Source of the DNA: Erysipelotrichaceae bacterium
GTDB lineage: Bacteria > Bacillota_I > Bacilli_A > Erysipelotrichales > Erysipelotrichaceae
DNA length: 64,000 nt
Direction of reading: 5' to 3'
Assembly: GCA_030526485.1 (NCBI GenBank)
Contig: JAUNCS010000001.1
Location: forward strand, 62,001-126,000
Shown one piece after another: positions 17,502 to 25,547 of the stretch (the stretch's first letter is position 1; each line of letters opens with the position of its first letter). The notes beneath the pieces were generated by a model. That model was not told the DNA's origin and did no database searches. It worked only from the letters and a program-made list of their open reading frames with translations. Made by a program: the position numbers and the translations under genes.

Positions 17502-18782
17502 ATGTATATAAATGATGGTTCTATAAAGAAATTTGAAAAGAAAGTCTGGTTGTCTTCTCCAACAATGCATGGAGATGAACTTAAATATGTTCAAGAAGCA
17601 TATGAAACAAACTGGATGTCTACTGTAGGAAAGAATATCAATGAAGTAGAAAAGCAGATTGCTGAGTATGTAGGCTGCAAGTATGCGGTTGCCTTATCGG
17701 CTGGTACTGCATCTTTACACTTGGCTATGAAGCTAGCTGGTGAAGCTATATATGGACAGACAGAAACAGGTAAAGGTGCTTTAAATGGACATAAAGTATT
17801 CTGTTCGGATGTTACCTTTGACGCAACAGTAAACCCAGTAGTTTATGAAGGTGGTATTCCAGTATTTATTGATACTGAATATGATTCATGGAATATGGAT
17901 CCTGTAGCTCTAGAAAAGGCTTTTGAAATCTATCCAGAAGTAAAACTGGTGGTGGCAGCTCACTTATATGGAACTCCTGCCAAGATTGATGAATTAAAAG
18001 CTGTTTGTCAAAAACATGGAGCTTTATTTGTAGAGGATGCTGCTGAATCTTTAGGTGCAACTTACAAAGGTGTGCAGACAGGCACTTTTGGTGATTATGC
18101 TTGTATTAGTTTTAATGGCAATAAGATTATTACAGGCTCATCTGGCGGCGCATTCCTAACTGATTCATTAGAAGATGCAAACAAGGTTAGAAAGTGGTCT
18201 ACTCAAAGTAGAGAAGCCGCTGACTGGTATCAGCACGAAGAACTTGGCTACAATTACAGAATGTCTAATGTGATAGCTGGTGTAGTCAGAGGGCAGATGC
18301 CTTATCTGAATGAACATATCGCTCAGAAAAAGGCTATTTATGAAAGATATAAAGAAGGATTAAAGGATTTACCTGTAAGTATGAATCCAATTCCTGAAAA
18401 TGTAGAAGCTAACTATTGGCTAAGTTGCATGATTATTGATAAAGATGCAATGTGTAAGCAGGTTAGAGGTGAACAGGATGCTGCTTATAATAGTGAACAC
18501 GGCAAGTCTTGTCCTACTGAAATTTTGGAAGCCATTTATTCTATTAATGCTGAAGGAAGACCGATCTGGAAGCCAATGCACATGCAGCCAATTTATAGAA
18601 TGAATGCATTTATCACAAGAAACGGTAATGGTAGAGCACAAACAAATGCTTATATTGCCGGTGAATGTAACGATGTTGGTATGGATATCTTCAATAGAGG
18701 TTTATGCTTACCTTCAGATAATAAGATGACAATTGAGGAACAAGATAGAATTATCGAAGTAATTAAAGCTTGTTTTAAATAA
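17502..18782 (+). CDS. UDP-4-keto-6-deoxy-sugar aminotransferase (PglE-like)
   Basis: 426 residues, DegT/DnrJ/EryC1/StrS family. Motifs: NWMSTVGKNINEVE (37-50), SAGTASLHLA, DVTFDATVNPVVYEGG, AHLYGTPA, VEDAAESLGATYKG with the cofactor Asp (D179), and the PLP Lys K208 in SFNGNKIITGSSGG. It is about 40 residues longer than PglE because of insertions near 82-98 and in the C-terminal third (about 315-350). It should aminate the 4-keto group made by the upstream dehydratase to give UDP-4-amino-4,6-dideoxy-GlcNAc. GGGG lies seven bases before ATG 17502, and the dehydratase stop is ten bases upstream. No PglD-type acetyltransferase follows, unlike in many bacillosamine clusters. Confidence 0.88.
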   Translation: MYINDGSIKKFEKKVWLSSPTMHGDELKYVQEAYETNWMSTVGKNINEVEKQIAEYVGCKYAVALSAGTASLHLAMKLAGEAIYGQTETGKGALNGHKVFCSDVTFDATVNPVVYEGGIPVFIDTEYDSWNMDPVALEKAFEIYPEVKLVVAAHLYGTPAKIDELKAVCQKHGALFVEDAAESLGATYKGVQTGTFGDYACISFNGNKIITGSSGGAFLTDSLEDANKVRKWSTQSREAADWYQHEELGYNYRMSNVIAGVVRGQMPYLNEHIAQKKAIYERYKEGLKDLPVSMNPIPENVEANYWLSCMIIDKDAMCKQVRGEQDAAYNSEHGKSCPTEILEAIYSINAEGRPIWKPMHMQPIYRMNAFITRNGNGRAQTNAYIAGECNDVGMDIFNRGLCLPSDNKMTIEEQDRIIEVIKACFK

Positions 18783-18802
18783 GATAAGAAAGGGGATTAA
18801 CA

Positions 18803-19438
18803 ATGTACGAACATGTATTTAAACGACTAATAGATTTTACTTTAAGTTTATGTGCAATCGTTGTGCTGTCTCCTGTTTTTTTAATATTGATGTTTCTTGG
18901 TGCTATTTTCATGGGCGGTAATCCTTTCTTTACTCAAGATAGACCAGGAAAGGATGAAAAGATTTTTAAATTAATTAAATTCCGTTCTATGGATAACAGA
19001 AAAGATAAGAATGGAAATCTATTACCTGATGATATTAGATTGAATAAGTACGGAAGAATTCTTAGGAGCACAAGCTTAGATGAACTTCCGGAATTATTCA
19101 ACATCTTAAAAGGCGATATGTCCATAGTTGGTCCTAGACCTCTTCTTGTACGCTACTTAGATAGATACAATGATGAACAAAAACATAGGCATGATGTTAG
19201 ACCTGGATTAACCGGTTATGCGCAAGCTCATGGAAGGAATACAGTTTCTTGGGAAGATAAGTTTGCAATGGATGTCTGGTATACAAAACACGTAACATTT
19301 AAGACTGATGTGCAGATAATTATTGATACTGTTAAGTGCGTTTTAAAAAGAGATGGTATCAGTTCAGAAACATCATCTACAATGGAAGAATTTATGGGTT
19401 CAGGCAATGCGATTGCAAATTGGAAAGAACCGTACTAA
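18803..19438 (+). CDS. Initiating phosphoglycosyl transferase (PglC-like, monotopic)
   Basis: 211 residues. One N-terminal re-entrant hydrophobic helix (about 11-36, with a Ser-Pro break at 23-24) precedes the catalytic domain. The dyad is D93-E94 in SLDELPEL, with KFRSM at 59-63, GDMSIVGPRP and RPGLTGYAQ downstream; these define the monotopic phosphoglycosyl transferase family. It transfers a phospho-sugar from UDP-sugar to undecaprenyl phosphate. The small size and the adjacent dehydratase and transaminase genes match PglC rather than the large WbaP form. The likely donor is the UDP-amino sugar made by the two upstream genes. GGGG is well spaced before ATG 18803. A Ser/Thr/Glu-rich tail (about 186-205) follows the catalytic core. 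Confidence 0.93.
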   Translation: MYEHVFKRLIDFTLSLCAIVVLSPVFLILMFLGAIFMGGNPFFTQDRPGKDEKIFKLIKFRSMDNRKDKNGNLLPDDIRLNKYGRILRSTSLDELPELFNILKGDMSIVGPRPLLVRYLDRYNDEQKHRHDVRPGLTGYAQAHGRNTVSWEDKFAMDVWYTKHVTFKTDVQIIIDTVKCVLKRDGISSETSSTMEEFMGSGNAIANWKEPY

Positions 19439-19448
19439 TGAGGTAGTT

Positions 19449-21053
19449 ATGAAAGAAGTTAAGATATTGGTTACAGGAATAGGACGAAGAATTGAACTTA
19501 TGCAAGCCTTTCGTCAAGCCGCATTAAAACTCGATGTTTCGTTAATAATATATGGTGCAGATATGGCTGGAAACGCACCAGCATTAGCATATTGTGATTA
19601 TGTTAGGAAAGTCTGTTCAATGAAAGATCCTCTATATATTAGTGAATTGTTAAAAATATGTAGGGAAGATGGTATTGATTTGGTGATTCCTACAATAGAT
19701 ACAGATCTTTTGGTATTATCAGAAAATGTCGAGAAATTTGAAGAGATTAGGGTAAAGGTTTTAATCAGCAAGAAAGACAAAATATTGATTTGTCGTGATA
19801 AAAACTATACCGGTAATTTTTTTGAATCTTGTGGATTAAAAGCACCAAGAACTTATTCTAATTATCTAGAATACGATGGACCATATCCATGTTTTATAAA
19901 ACCTAAAGATGGTAGTAGTTCTATAAATGCTTTTAAAGTAGATGATTTTCAAAAATTGGAAGTTTATGCGAAACAAATTGATGATTATATTGTCCAGCCA
20001 TTTATTTCGGGTAAAGAATATACAATTGATGTTTTCTGTGATTTTGATGGCAACCCGATATTCATAACTCCACGTGAACGTTTACAAGTTAGAGCTGGAG
20101 AAGTATTAAAAACCAGAATATGTATGGATCAAGTGATGATTGATGAGGCGAAAATTATTTGTGAAAAATTCAAGCCATGTGGTCCTTTGACAGTGCAGTT
20201 AATTCAGGACGAAAAAACTGGAGATAATTATTATATAGAAATTAATCCGAGATTTGGTGGTGGCTCTCCGTTAAGTATGAAGGCTGGGGCAAGAAGCGCT
20301 GAAGCTTTAATCAAACTGATGAAAAACGAAGCCATAGATACTAAAGAAGTCCATATTTGTGACGGTGCTGTTTATAGTAGATTTGACCAAAGCGTATGTG
20401 TCTCTGAAGGCAATTTTTCAAGCACAATTAAAGGTGTAATCTTTGATTTGGATGATACTTTGTATAGCGAAAAACAATACATAAAAAGCGGATATAAAAA
20501 AATCGCCGAATACTTAGGCAAGCCCGAGGCAGCTGAAATGTTGTGGGCATATTTTGAGAAGGGTGTGCCAGCTATAGATGTATATTTAACTGAAATTGGC
20601 GAAATAAATAAAAAGGAAGCTTGCGTAAAGATTTATAGAGAACAAAATCCGGATATACATTTATACGACAGTGTAATAGAACTGATAAATGACTTGAGAG
20701 AAAAACATATAAAAATAGGAATCATAACCGATGGAAGGCCGGAAGGACAAAAAGCCAAACTAAAAGCGTTAGGCTTATATGAACTGGTTGATGATGTGAT
20801 TATTACAGATGAATTAGGTGGCATTCAATTCAGAAAACCATGTGATATAGCATATAGAATAATGTGTACAAAATGGAAACTGCCATACGAAGAAGTTATC
20901 TATATTGGCGATAATATGAAGAAAGATTTTCAGGCTTGTAAACAGCTAGGAATGCATTGGAAATGTTTTGAAAATGTGGATGGAATTTATTACACATCAA
21001 AGGAATGCTGTGATAACAAGATTTTCAATTTGCGTGACTTTATGACAAAATAG
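19449..21053 (+). CDS. ATP-grasp and HAD hydrolase fusion protein
   Basis: 534 residues from ATG 19449, which has GAGG at the right distance. The open frame extends back to 19353, but that part overlaps the PglC-like gene. The N-terminal half (1 to about 300) is a carbamoyl-phosphate-synthase-like ATP-grasp: VTGIGRR, CFIKPKDGSSS (148-158), VQPFISGKEYTIDVF and a metal-binding EINPRFGGG (264-272). The C-terminal half is a HAD domain with FDLDDTLY (nucleophile D333, acid/base D335), GIITDGRPEGQKAK and YIGDNMKKDFQA. ATP-grasp enzymes join a carboxylate to an amine. The position after the amino-sugar genes suggests acylation of the amino sugar by an amino or other carboxylic acid, with the HAD domain removing a phosphate (inference). 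Gln codons are mostly CAA. Confidence 0.85.
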   Translation: MKEVKILVTGIGRRIELMQAFRQAALKLDVSLIIYGADMAGNAPALAYCDYVRKVCSMKDPLYISELLKICREDGIDLVIPTIDTDLLVLSENVEKFEEIRVKVLISKKDKILICRDKNYTGNFFESCGLKAPRTYSNYLEYDGPYPCFIKPKDGSSSINAFKVDDFQKLEVYAKQIDDYIVQPFISGKEYTIDVFCDFDGNPIFITPRERLQVRAGEVLKTRICMDQVMIDEAKIICEKFKPCGPLTVQLIQDEKTGDNYYIEINPRFGGGSPLSMKAGARSAEALIKLMKNEAIDTKEVHICDGAVYSRFDQSVCVSEGNFSSTIKGVIFDLDDTLYSEKQYIKSGYKKIAEYLGKPEAAEMLWAYFEKGVPAIDVYLTEIGEINKKEACVKIYREQNPDIHLYDSVIELINDLREKHIKIGIITDGRPEGQKAKLKALGLYELVDDVIITDELGGIQFRKPCDIAYRIMCTKWKLPYEEVIYIGDNMKKDFQACKQLGMHWKCFENVDGIYYTSKECCDNKIFNLRDFMTK

Positions 21054-21085
21054 CAGGTTCAACTGTTGAAACAAGGATTTATAAA

Positions 21086-22168
21086 ATGAGAATTTTGATA
21101 CTAGCTAATGATGCAGTGGGTCTCTACCAGTTTAGAAGCGAATTAATAGAAGAACTATTAATAAATAACACAGTTTATATTTCTTCTCCGAATGGTGAAA
21201 TGATAAGAAAACTAGAAAAAATGGGTTGTGAATATATCGAAACATCCATTGATAGAAGGGGAATTAATCCGAAAACTGACTTAAAACTTCTTAAAAAATA
21301 TATATGTATTGTAAAAGAATTAAAACCTGATTTAGTTATTACTTATACAGTAAAACCAAATATTTATGGTGGTTTGGCGTGCTCTTTGTTGAAAACAAAA
21401 TATGCTGTAAATATAACGGGCTTAGGAACGGCTTTTGAAAAACAAGGGCTATTACGAAAAATTGTAGTTACTTTATATAAATTAAGTTCCAGAAATGCAA
21501 AAATAGTATTCTTTGAAAATGAAGAAAATCGCCAGATATTTATATCGGAAGGTATTGTTAAAGAAGAAAAAACTCATAGATTAAATGGCGCAGGTGTAAA
21601 TTTGGATAAGTACCAGCTTAGCGAATATCCTGATGGTGAAATTACAAAATTCCTTTTTATGGGAAGAATAATGGCTGAAAAAGGAATTGACGAATTATTA
21701 AATTCAATGAAAAGACTAATTGCGGATGGTGAAAAATGCGAATTGCACGTAGTAGGAACTTTTGAAGAAGACTACAAGTATTTAATTGAAAAATATCAAA
21801 AAGAAGGATGGCTTATTTATCACGGATATCAAAAAGATGTCAGACCATTTATTAAAGAATCTCATTGCTTTGTTTTACCTAGTTGGCACGAAGGTATGGC
21901 AAATACCAATTTAGAAAGTGCCGCTTCTGGAAGACCGGTAATTACCACAAACATCCATGGTTGTTTAGAAGCTGTGATTGATGGGAAAACTGGTTATTTA
22001 GTTGAAAAAAAGAATTCTGATGATTTGTATAAAACTATGAAAAAATTTATCAGACTCCCATACGAAACAAAAAGAGAAATGGGATTAAAAGGCAGAGAGC
22101 ACATGGAAAATGTTTTTGATAAGAAAAAGGTAATAGAAGATACATTGAAAGGTTTAGGGGTACATTAA
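21086..22168 (+). CDS. GT4 glycosyltransferase (PglA/CapM-like)
   Basis: 360 residues, GT-B fold family 4. The N-terminal domain starts RILILANDAVGLYQFR and contains TYTVKPNIYGGLA and NITGLGTAFE, a signature of PglA/CapM-type transferases acting on the first lipid-linked sugar. The C-terminal donor-binding domain has FMGRIMAEKGIDELL and the E-x7-E region SWHEGMANTNLESAASGRP. By analogy with pgl clusters it would add the second sugar to the undecaprenyl-diphosphate-linked amino sugar on the cytosolic face. AAGGA lies about ten bases before ATG 21086. It belongs to the AAA/CAA-rich group of genes. The donor sugar is not determined by sequence. Confidence 0.9.
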   Translation: MRILILANDAVGLYQFRSELIEELLINNTVYISSPNGEMIRKLEKMGCEYIETSIDRRGINPKTDLKLLKKYICIVKELKPDLVITYTVKPNIYGGLACSLLKTKYAVNITGLGTAFEKQGLLRKIVVTLYKLSSRNAKIVFFENEENRQIFISEGIVKEEKTHRLNGAGVNLDKYQLSEYPDGEITKFLFMGRIMAEKGIDELLNSMKRLIADGEKCELHVVGTFEEDYKYLIEKYQKEGWLIYHGYQKDVRPFIKESHCFVLPSWHEGMANTNLESAASGRPVITTNIHGCLEAVIDGKTGYLVEKKNSDDLYKTMKKFIRLPYETKREMGLKGREHMENVFDKKKVIEDTLKGLGVH

Positions 22169-22169
22169 A

Positions 22170-23300
22170 ATGGAAGAACCAGTTAGAGTTTTGCATGTTG
22201 TGACCCATATGAATTGTGGTGGTTTAGAAAACATGATAATGAATTATTACCGCAATATCGATAGATCCAAAGTTCAGTTTGATTTTCTAACCCATAGACC
22301 GGCAAATGAAAAGAAATTTTTTGATGATGAAATATTAGAAATGGGTGGAAAAATATTTCATTTGCCTAAACTTAATCCATTTTCTCCTTACTATTTACAT
22401 AGTTTAGATAATTTTTTTAAGGTTCATAAAGAGTACAAGATAATACATGTTCACCAAGACTGTTTAAGTGGAATTATCTTAAAGGCAGCTAAGAAGAATA
22501 ATGTACCTGTAAGAATTGCGCATTGCCATAATAGCAATCAGGATAAGGGGCTTAAATATTTTATAAAAGAGTATTTTAAAAAGGATATCGTAAAGTATGC
22601 AACCAAACTATATGCGTGTGGCCTACAATCTGGAGAATGGATGTTTAAAACAAAGAATTTTGAAGTATTTCCAAACGCTATTGATGCAAAAAAATATCAA
22701 TACGATGTAAAAATAAGGGAAGAAATGCGAAACGAACTAGATTTAGGATCTTCTATTGTTCTGGGCCATGTTGGACGTTTTTCTAATGTAAAAAACCATA
22801 AGTTCATTGTTGATATCTTTACCAAGATGGTTGATATGGGGAAAGATGCCAAACTCTTATTAGTGGGGCAAGGTGAATTGTTTGAAGAAATAAAAACAAT
22901 TGTAGAATCAAGACAATTGTCTGATAGAGTGATTTTCACAGGACTAAGAAGCGATATTAATAAAATAATGCAAGCTATGGATGTGTTTTTGCTTCCATCG
23001 CTGTTTGAAGGTTTTCCAGTAACGATGGTTGAGGCACAGGCGGCAGGCTTACCTTGTGTTATATCGGATAAAGTTCCTCTGGAATGTAAAATCACTAATG
23101 ACGTAGCACAAATATCATTAAACGAGTCTAAAGAGGTGTGGATAGAAACTATAGAGGAATTATTAACAAAAGAACGCTGCGATGTGCACGAAGAAGTTGT
23201 TTTGAAAGGATATGACGTTAAAGAGAACACAAAAAAAATTGAAAATTACTATATCGAATGTGTAAATTTAATAAAAGAACGCAAGATTAACAAAAGATAA
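22170..23300 (+). CDS. GT4 glycosyltransferase (EpsF-like)
   Basis: 376 residues, GT-B fold. Motifs: VLHVVTHMNCGGLENMIMNY (residues 6-25), HVHQDCLSGI, RIAHCHNSNQ, and in the C-terminal domain GHVGRFSNVKNHKF and PSLFEGFPVTMVEAQAAGLP with the catalytic-site E-x7-E. The N-terminal GGLE and HCHNS motifs match the EpsF/CapH group of Bacillota polysaccharide transferases. It starts one base after the preceding stop, so it is transcribed and probably translated with the PglA-like gene. It would add the third sugar (order inferred from gene order only). A 217-base gap follows, the longest in this unit. Confidence 0.9.
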   Translation: MEEPVRVLHVVTHMNCGGLENMIMNYYRNIDRSKVQFDFLTHRPANEKKFFDDEILEMGGKIFHLPKLNPFSPYYLHSLDNFFKVHKEYKIIHVHQDCLSGIILKAAKKNNVPVRIAHCHNSNQDKGLKYFIKEYFKKDIVKYATKLYACGLQSGEWMFKTKNFEVFPNAIDAKKYQYDVKIREEMRNELDLGSSIVLGHVGRFSNVKNHKFIVDIFTKMVDMGKDAKLLLVGQGELFEEIKTIVESRQLSDRVIFTGLRSDINKIMQAMDVFLLPSLFEGFPVTMVEAQAAGLPCVISDKVPLECKITNDVAQISLNESKEVWIETIEELLTKERCDVHEEVVLKGYDVKENTKKIENYYIECVNLIKERKINKR

Positions 23301-23517
23301 ATTTTTCTTGGTTTTTATGCGTATCGTGTATTGTTAATTATTAAAGAAGGAACAGAAACATTTCGGAATTTGTATCTGAAGCTTTTAAACACAGAATTAG
23401 ATGAGCAAATATGTTTACCAATAATAATTGATTATTTCATTTATAAAACAATTATTTAATATGCTGCAAGTTCCTAGTTAAGGGATAGATTACAAAATAA
23501 AGGGAGAAAACGAAATT
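23301..23517 (+). other. 217-base gap within the glycosyltransferase run
   Basis: Very AT-rich. After the upstream stop the same frame stays open for about 55 codons (to a TAA near 23458) and reads LLNTELDEQI and LPIIIDYF, but it has no ATG or Shine-Dalgarno and matches no family I recognise; it may be a gene remnant. GGGAG lies before the next start at 23518. No clear terminator or promoter is seen. Confidence 0.3.
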
Positions 23518-24606
23518 ATGAAAATATTGTTTTATATAAATGTTTTATATGGTGGAGGAGCAGAGAGGGTACTTTCAAATTTAGCGAATCATTTTTGCCA
23601 AAGCGGAGATAATGTTGTGCTGTGTACAACATTTGCTTCAGAAAAAGATTATCCTGTTTCGAAGAATATAAAAAGAATTGTTTTTGAAGATGAAAGGTAT
23701 GTGTGCCGAAACGTTTTTAAAAGAAATGTTGGTAGAATAACCAAATTAAGAGAAACCATTAAAAACGAAAGACCAGATATTGTTGTGTCTTTTATGGGGG
23801 AACCAAACTTTAGAAGCATAATCGCAACCAGAGGTCTAAAAACTAAGATAGTAGTATCTGTAAGAAATGATCCGAAAAGAGAGTATCCGGGGGCAATTGG
23901 AAAATTTATATCACATTGTTTGATGCCTTTATCAGACGGTTGTGTTTTTCAAACAAAAGAAGCTCAGCAATATTTTCCTAAGAAATTAATTAATAAATCA
24001 AAAATCATATTAAATGATGTAAAAGAAGAATTCTTTAATGTTGAAAGAAAACCTGAGTTCGGGAAAATCGTTAGTTTAGGCAGATTATCACCTCAAAAAA
24101 ACCAAGTTTTATTGTTAGAAGCATTTGAAAAATTATCAAAAAAATACAATGATATTTCTTTAGAAATATATGGTGATGGTGAACTCAAAACTGATTTGGA
24201 AGGTAAAATTAAAGAATACGGTTTACAAAATAAAGCTTTCTTAAAAGGTAATACTAACGATGTAACAAGTGTACTAAGTAAAGCTGATATTTTTGTTTTG
24301 ACATCAAATTTTGAAGGATTGCCAAATGCATTAATGGAAGCAATGGCGGTTGGAGTTCCGTCAATCTCCACAGATTGTCCATGTGGAGGGCCAAAAACGC
24401 TAATACAGAATGGTGCAAACGGGATTTTAATACCTGTTAATGATCTGGATGGTTTGGTGAATAATATAGAAAAATTACTTTTAGACAAAGAATTAAAAAT
24501 ATCATTAGGTGAAAATGCCAAAAAACGTTCACAAGATTTTACTACTGATAAAGTCTTTGAACAGTGGAAAGAATATTTAGAAGAAATTGTGAATAGCAGA
24601 AATTAA
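23518..24606 (+). CDS. GT4 glycosyltransferase (PglJ-like)
   Basis: 362 residues, GT-B fold family 4. The N-terminal motif LYGGGAERVLSNLANHF is the glycine-rich acceptor-domain loop seen in PglJ/PglH-type enzymes; VVSFMGEPNFRS and VVSVRNDPKREY follow. The donor domain has SLGRLSPQKNQVLLLEAFEKL, LKGNTNDV, and TSNFEGLPNALMEAMAVGVP (E-x7-E), ending in STDCPCGGPKTLI. It is paralogous to 27027-28103, which shares the DCPxGG block and overall length. It adds a sugar to the lipid-linked oligosaccharide. GGGAG is about 12 bases before ATG 23518. The gene is AAA/CAA-rich. Confidence 0.9.
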   Translation: MKILFYINVLYGGGAERVLSNLANHFCQSGDNVVLCTTFASEKDYPVSKNIKRIVFEDERYVCRNVFKRNVGRITKLRETIKNERPDIVVSFMGEPNFRSIIATRGLKTKIVVSVRNDPKREYPGAIGKFISHCLMPLSDGCVFQTKEAQQYFPKKLINKSKIILNDVKEEFFNVERKPEFGKIVSLGRLSPQKNQVLLLEAFEKLSKKYNDISLEIYGDGELKTDLEGKIKEYGLQNKAFLKGNTNDVTSVLSKADIFVLTSNFEGLPNALMEAMAVGVPSISTDCPCGGPKTLIQNGANGILIPVNDLDGLVNNIEKLLLDKELKISLGENAKKRSQDFTTDKVFEQWKEYLEEIVNSRN

Positions 24607-24619
24607 ACGAGGTAGTCAA

Positions 24620-25546
24620 ATGAAAAGAGACTTGATTCAATATATCATTCATCCAACTAGGCTTTTAGTGCGTTTGGATCAAATAGGTTTAATTAGATTA
24701 GATGATGTTACTTATTTAAGGTGGATGTTTAAGCAACGTGTAGGTTATGATTTGAATCTAAAAAATCCTAAATCTTTTAATGAAAAAATCCAATGGTTAA
24801 AACTTAACGACAAAAATGATAGATATACTGATTTGGTTGATAAACTAAAAGCTAAAGAAGTTATCTCAAAGATTATTGGAGATGAATATATTATTCCAAC
24901 AATTGGAGTTTGGGATAAATTTGATGATATTGATTTCGATGCTCTTCCAGATAAGTTTGTGCTAAAAACAACTCATGATTCTGGAGGGGTTGTGGTTGTA
25001 AAAGACAAGAATAGTCTTGATGTAAAAAAAGCAAAGAAAAAAATAAATAAATCACTTCGAAAGAACTATTTTTATAACGGAAGAGAATGGCCTTACTTCA
25101 ATATTGAAAAAAAGATTATAGCCGAACCATTTGTTGAATCAGAAAGTGAAGAACTAATGGATTATAAATTGATGGTTTTTAATGGCAAAGTAAAGTGTTC
25201 TTTCACATGCACTGAACGTTTCAGTGAGGGCGGATTGCATGTTACTTTCTTTGATAATAACTGGGAAGTAATGCCGTTTGAAAGGCATTATCCTAAAAGT
25301 GAAACAAAAATCGATAAACCTGTTAACTTTGAAAAAATGATTGAATTATCAGAAAAGCTTGCGAAAGATATCAGGTTTGTGAGAATAGATTTTTATGAGG
25401 CTTTTGGAAAACTATATTTTGGTGAAATGACATTCTATCCTGGTAGCGGAATAGAAGAGTTTACGCCTGTATCGTGGGATTACAAACTAGGTGATTGGCT
25501 TGATTTGAATGAATCTAATTACTTAAATGAAAACTTGGAGAACTAA
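24620..25546 (+). CDS. TupA-like ATP-grasp protein
   Basis: 308 residues. Motifs: LKNPKSFNEKIQWLKLND (about residues 49-66), VDKLKAKEV, PDKFVLKTTHDSGGVVVV, IIAEPFVE, DYKLMVFNGKVKC, and a C-terminal FVRIDFYEAFGKLYFGEMTF with the acidic metal-binding site. This is the family named after TupA of teichuronopeptide synthesis. ATP-grasp proteins form amide or peptide-type bonds, so it may attach an amino acid or amino-acid-like group to a uronic acid or amino sugar of the repeat unit. GAGG precedes ATG 24620. It is the second ATP-grasp protein in this operon. One base separates it from the DUF362 gene, suggesting a joint step. Confidence 0.85.
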   Translation: MKRDLIQYIIHPTRLLVRLDQIGLIRLDDVTYLRWMFKQRVGYDLNLKNPKSFNEKIQWLKLNDKNDRYTDLVDKLKAKEVISKIIGDEYIIPTIGVWDKFDDIDFDALPDKFVLKTTHDSGGVVVVKDKNSLDVKKAKKKINKSLRKNYFYNGREWPYFNIEKKIIAEPFVESESEELMDYKLMVFNGKVKCSFTCTERFSEGGLHVTFFDNNWEVMPFERHYPKSETKIDKPVNFEKMIELSEKLAKDIRFVRIDFYEAFGKLYFGEMTFYPGSGIEEFTPVSWDYKLGDWLDLNESNYLNENLEN

Positions 25547-25547
25547 C

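Noticed and set aside
19353-19448. Upstream start for the ATP-grasp/HAD fusion
   Set aside because: Would overlap 86 bases of the PglC-like gene; ATG 19449 has GAGG and begins the ATP-grasp fold.
22697-23230. 177-codon open frame on the minus strand
   Set aside because: Lies wholly inside the EpsF-like GT4 gene and reads as Ser/Ile/Thr-rich shadow of it; no ribosome-binding site or family motif.
23301-23517. Possible small gene in the longest gap of the transferase operon
   Set aside because: No ATG or Shine-Dalgarno and no family match; kept only as a described gap.
24093-24521. 142-codon minus-strand open frame
   Set aside because: Shadow of the PglJ-like GT4 gene, no start signal or recognisable motif.
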